From Beutenbergia cavernae DSM 12333 (lineage in GTDB: Bacteria; Actinomycetota; Actinomycetes; Actinomycetales; Beutenbergiaceae), in assembly GCF_000023105.1 (NCBI RefSeq), contig NC_012669.1, positions 2,047,025-2,111,024 of the forward strand: a stretch of 64,000 nt of DNA. Direction: 5' to 3'. Positions 61,199 through 64,000 of the stretch are shown piece by piece. Both the position numbers and the translations under genes were made by a program. The notes under the pieces are model-generated. The model was not told the origin of the DNA. It worked only from the letters and a program-made list of their open reading frames with translations, and made no database searches. The stretch's first letter is position 1. Each line of letters opens with the position of its first letter.

Positions 61199-61344
61199 GT
61201 GCGGGCCGGCGCGACGCACGGCGAGGGGCGCCCGTGGGCGCCGCGGCACGCCATGATAGGAACGCACGCGGGACGGGTCCGCTGGCGGCGTCATTTGCGC
61301 AGCGACCCGGCACCCGCGAAGCGGCGAGCGACGGCGGGAGTGGC

Positions 61345-62682
61345 ATGGACAGGCAGCAGGAGTACGTCCTCAGGGCGATCGAGGAGCGGGACATCCGCTT
61401 CATCCGCCTGTGGTTCACCGACGTGCTGGGCATCCTCAAGTCGGTGGCGGTGGCCCCGGCCGAGCTCGAGAGCGCCTTCGCGGAGGGGATCGGGTTCGAC
61501 GGGTCGGCGATCGAGGGCCTGGCACGCGTCTACGAGGCGGACATGCTCGCGAAGCCGGACCCGTCGACGTTCCAGGTGCTGCCTTGGCGCGGCGACCAAC
61601 GGGGCACGGCCCGCATCTTCTGCGACATCCTCACGCCCGACGGCGAGCCCGCGGCGGCCGACCCGCGCAACGTCCTCAAGCGCGCGTTGTCGGAGGCCGC
61701 CGACGCGGGGTTCACGTTCTACACGCACCCCGAGGTCGAGTTCTACCTGTTCCACACCCCCGAGTCCGAGACCGGGCCGCTCGTCCCGATCGACACGGCG
61801 GGGTACTTCGACCACGTGGCGCGGGGGACCGGGCACGACTTCCGGCGCGCGACGATCACGCTGCTCGAGTCCATGGGCATCTCCGTCGAGTACTCCCACC
61901 ACGAGGCCGGCCCGGGCCAGAACGAGATCGACCTGCGCTACGCGGACGCCCTGTCGACCGCCGACAACATCATGACGTTCCGGACCGTGGTGAAGGAGGT
62001 GGCCCTCGAGCAGGGGATCATGGCGACGTTCATGCCGAAGCCGCTCGCCGGCCACCCCGGCTCGGGCATGCACACCCACCTCTCGCTCTTCGAGGGTGAC
62101 ACGAACGCGTTCCACGAGCCGGGCGCCCAGTACGAGCTGTCGCCGGTGGCGCGGGCGTTCATCGCCGGCCTGCTGCGGCACAGCGCCGAGATCACGGCGG
62201 TGACCAACCAGTACGTGAACTCCTACAAGCGGCTCTGGGGCGGCGGCGAGGCGCCCAGCTACGTGTGCTGGGGACACAACAACCGGTCGGCGCTCATCCG
62301 CGTGCCGATGTACAAGCCGGGCAAGGGGCAGTCGGCGCGCGTGGAGTATCGCGGCATCGACTCCTCGACGAACCCGTACCTGGCGTTCGCCGTGCTCCTG
62401 GCGGCGGGTCTCAAGGGGGTCCGCGAGGGGTACGAGCTGCCGGACGAGGCGGAGGACAACGTCTGGGACCTCTCCGACGCCGAGCGCCGCGCCCTCGGCA
62501 TCGCCCCGCTGCCCGGCAACCTCGAGCAGGCGATCACAGTCATGGAGTCGTCCGAGCTGGTGGCGGAGACGCTCGGTGAGTCGGTCTTCGAGTACTTCCT
62601 GCGCAACAAGCGCCAGGAGTGGGCGGAGTACCGGGCCCAGGTCACGCCGTACGAGGTCTCCCGCTTCCTCCGCGCCCTGTGA
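61345..62682 (+). CDS. glnA2: Glutamine synthetase, GlnA2-type
   Basis: A 445-residue class I glutamine synthetase-fold enzyme. FAEGIGFDGSAIEGLARVYEADMLAKPD is the beta-grasp and substrate region. PEVEFYLF, HHEAGPGQNEIDLRYADAL, KPLAGHPGSGMHTHLSLF and NNRSALIRVPMYKP supply the Mg and ATP sites. The segment equivalent to the adenylylation loop of GlnA1 (NLYDLP) reads NVWDLS, so the target Tyr is missing. This and the length match mycobacterial GlnA2. ATG at 61345 follows GGGAG. Its stop overlaps glnE as GTGA. Confidence 0.94.
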   Translation: MDRQQEYVLRAIEERDIRFIRLWFTDVLGILKSVAVAPAELESAFAEGIGFDGSAIEGLARVYEADMLAKPDPSTFQVLPWRGDQRGTARIFCDILTPDGEPAAADPRNVLKRALSEAADAGFTFYTHPEVEFYLFHTPESETGPLVPIDTAGYFDHVARGTGHDFRRATITLLESMGISVEYSHHEAGPGQNEIDLRYADALSTADNIMTFRTVVKEVALEQGIMATFMPKPLAGHPGSGMHTHLSLFEGDTNAFHEPGAQYELSPVARAFIAGLLRHSAEITAVTNQYVNSYKRLWGGGEAPSYVCWGHNNRSALIRVPMYKPGKGQSARVEYRGIDSSTNPYLAFAVLLAAGLKGVREGYELPDEAEDNVWDLSDAERRALGIAPLPGNLEQAITVMESSELVAETLGESVFEYFLRNKRQEWAEYRAQVTPYEVSRFLRAL

Positions 62683-64000
62683 GCCGACGCAGCTCGCGCA
62701 CGGGACGGCTCGTCCGTCTCGGGTTCGTCCACGCCGAACGTGCCGCGGAGCTGCTCGCCGAGCCGTGGGTGGCGGCGGTGCTGGACGCCGAGGCCGACGC
62801 CGACGGCGATGCGGGGCTCGTGGCGGGGCTGGGCGACGTCGACGATCCCGACCTCGCGCTCCTCACGCTCGTCAGGCTCCACGCCGCGGCGGACGACGAG
62901 GGTCGGACGGCGCTGGGCGGCGTGCTCGCCCGCGACGGCGAGGGACGCCGTCGGCTCCTCGCGGTCCTCGGGGGCTCGGCGGCGCTCGGAGACTCCCTCG
63001 TCGCGCACCCGGCGGACGTCGACGTCGTGATCGAGGACGCGGGGGCGGGCATCCTCGCCGAGCCCCCCGAGCAGCTGCGCGCGACCATGCTCCGGGCCGT
63101 CGGCGCCGACCCGGACGCCGCACGACCGGTCGCGCGGGGCGGCCCCGACGAGCTCCGGCGCTGCTACCGGCGTCAGCTGAGCCGCGTCGCCGCGTCGGAC
63201 CTCACCCGGCCCGATCCGCTCTCCGTGCTCCCGGGAGTCGCCGCGACGCTCGCGGACCTGGCCTCCGCCGCGCTCGAGGCGGCTCTGGCCGTCGCGCGCG
63301 CTGCCGTGGGCGACGACGCGCAGCACGTGCGCCTCGCCGTCATCGGCATGGGCAAGACCGGCGGGCGCGAGCTCAACTACGTGTCCGACGTCGACGTCGT
63401 CTACGTGGCCGAGCCGGACGGCCTGCCCGAGGACGAGGCGCTCGCCGTCGCCACGCGCCTGGCCGCCGGGCTCGCCCGCGCCTGCTCGGCTCCGGGCGGG
63501 GAGCCGGCGCTCTGGGAGGTCGACGCCGCGCTGCGCCCCGAGGGCAAGCAGGGCCCGCTCGTGCGCACGCTGGCGAGCCACGTCGCCTACTACGAGCGCT
63601 GGGCGAAGACGTGGGAGTTCCAGGCGCTGCTCAAGGCACGGCCGGTCGCCGGGGACCGGGAGCTCGGCGCCGCGTACACCGAGGCGCTCGCGCCGATGGT
63701 GTGGAGCGCCGTCAACCGGGAGAACTTCGTCGAGGACGCGCAGGCGATGCGGCGGCGGGTCGAGGCGCACGTCCCCCCGAACGAGGTCGACCGGCAGATC
63801 AAGCTCGGACCCGGGGGGCTGCGCGACGTCGAGTTCACCGTCCAGCTCCTCCAGCTCGTGCACGGCCGGCTCGCGCCGGAGATCCGGTCCCGGAACACGC
63901 TGGCCGCCCTGGCCTCGCTCGCGGCCCAGGGGTTCGTCGGGCGCGAGGACGCCGCCCGCCTGGCCGTCTGCTACCGCTTCCTTCGCCTGCTGGAGCACCG
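62679..64000 (+). CDS. glnE: Bifunctional glutamine-synthetase adenylyltransferase, N-terminal part
   Basis: The first 440 codons lie in the window and the gene runs off the right edge. Helical N-terminal sequence is followed by the first nucleotidyltransferase domain with GMGKTGGRELNYVSDVDVVYV (around residues 222-242), where the SDVD acidic residues are catalytic. LRPEGKQGPLVRTLASHVAYYERWAKTWEFQALLKARPVAGD and IKLGPGGLRDVEFTVQLLQL are typical of GlnE. This half is normally the deadenylylating one. GTG at 62679 overlaps the glnA2 stop, so it is co-translated with an enzyme that lacks the target Tyr. Confidence 0.96.
   Translation, partial: MSRRSSRTGRLVRLGFVHAERAAELLAEPWVAAVLDAEADADGDAGLVAGLGDVDDPDLALLTLVRLHAAADDEGRTALGGVLARDGEGRRRLLAVLGGSAALGDSLVAHPADVDVVIEDAGAGILAEPPEQLRATMLRAVGADPDAARPVARGGPDELRRCYRRQLSRVAASDLTRPDPLSVLPGVAATLADLASAALEAALAVARAAVGDDAQHVRLAVIGMGKTGGRELNYVSDVDVVYVAEPDGLPEDEALAVATRLAAGLARACSAPGGEPALWEVDAALRPEGKQGPLVRTLASHVAYYERWAKTWEFQALLKARPVAGDRELGAAYTEALAPMVWSAVNRENFVEDAQAMRRRVEAHVPPNEVDRQIKLGPGGLRDVEFTVQLLQLVHGRLAPEIRSRNTLAALASLAAQGFVGREDAARLAVCYRFLRLLEH

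Overview
The window is about 73% G+C by eye and is packed with genes carrying GTG starts, ATGA/GTGA overlaps and many leaderless promoters. Gene content and order (dgt-dnaG-tRNA-Asn, fasR-fabD-fabH-acpP-fabF next to aceE, DUF3052-peroxiredoxin, ppgK, panB, nadE, glnA2-glnE, rnpB) point to a chromosomal segment of a high-GC actinobacterium. The order of Micrococcales near Cellulomonadaceae/Promicromonosporaceae fits best, but this is inferred from content and not from a database search. Most genes are housekeeping, with some accessory stretches.

Layout. 0-6.4 kb: start of a GH13 glucosidase, dgt, an LLM-class oxidoreductase, dnaG, a GNAT enzyme, tRNA-Asn, a conserved hypothetical gene, a CAT-anticodon tRNA and a small membrane protein. 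6.4-14.5 kb: a six-gene minus-strand operon combining two DszA/DszC-type flavin enzymes with a dipeptide-type ABC importer. It is preceded by a 24-codon leader peptide with a Cys-Cys pair near its end, which suggests cysteine-responsive control of organosulfur scavenging. 14.7-19.2 kb: membrane-anchored protein, def, DUF3145, phosphotransferase, VOC and GNAT genes. 19.2-24.2 kb: fatty-acid synthesis genes with their FasR-type activator. 24.3-30.8 kb: aceE, DUF3052, peroxiredoxin, CPBP protease and a membrane protein, ending at tRNA-Val(TAC). 31-34.3 kb: a small accessory block (DUF1772, AraC regulator, two RibD/DHFR-like reductases) directly after that tRNA.

34.4-42 kb: a membrane protein with a NarL-type two-component system, a quinone-reductase-like enzyme, a deazaflavin-type nitroreductase, a glycolipid-binding-domain protein, VOC, methyltransferase and acyltransferase-3 genes. 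42-47.3 kb: Nif3-like protein, a coiled-coil protein of the C4-zinc-ribbon family that has lost every cysteine, pyrE, a YHS-domain protein paired with an NTF2-like protein and a divergent MmyB-like regulator, and yaaA. 47.3-53.9 kb: the complete histidine-utilisation cluster hutG / IclR regulator / hutH-hutU-hutI, with three two-segment nested inverted repeats around it. 54-58.6 kb: NTF2-like/MarR pair, TOPRIM protein, rnpB, AlkD-like protein, MBL hydrolase and ppgK. 58.6-64 kb: panB, nadE, glnA2 and the start of glnE.

The strongest regulatory observations are the Cys-Cys leader peptide, the FasR-type palindrome before fabD, the hairpins between acpP and fabF, the nested palindromes of the hut region, and a set of start codons lying 5-8 nt after a TANNNT box. 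No CRISPR array, prophage, transposase or antiphage system was seen.
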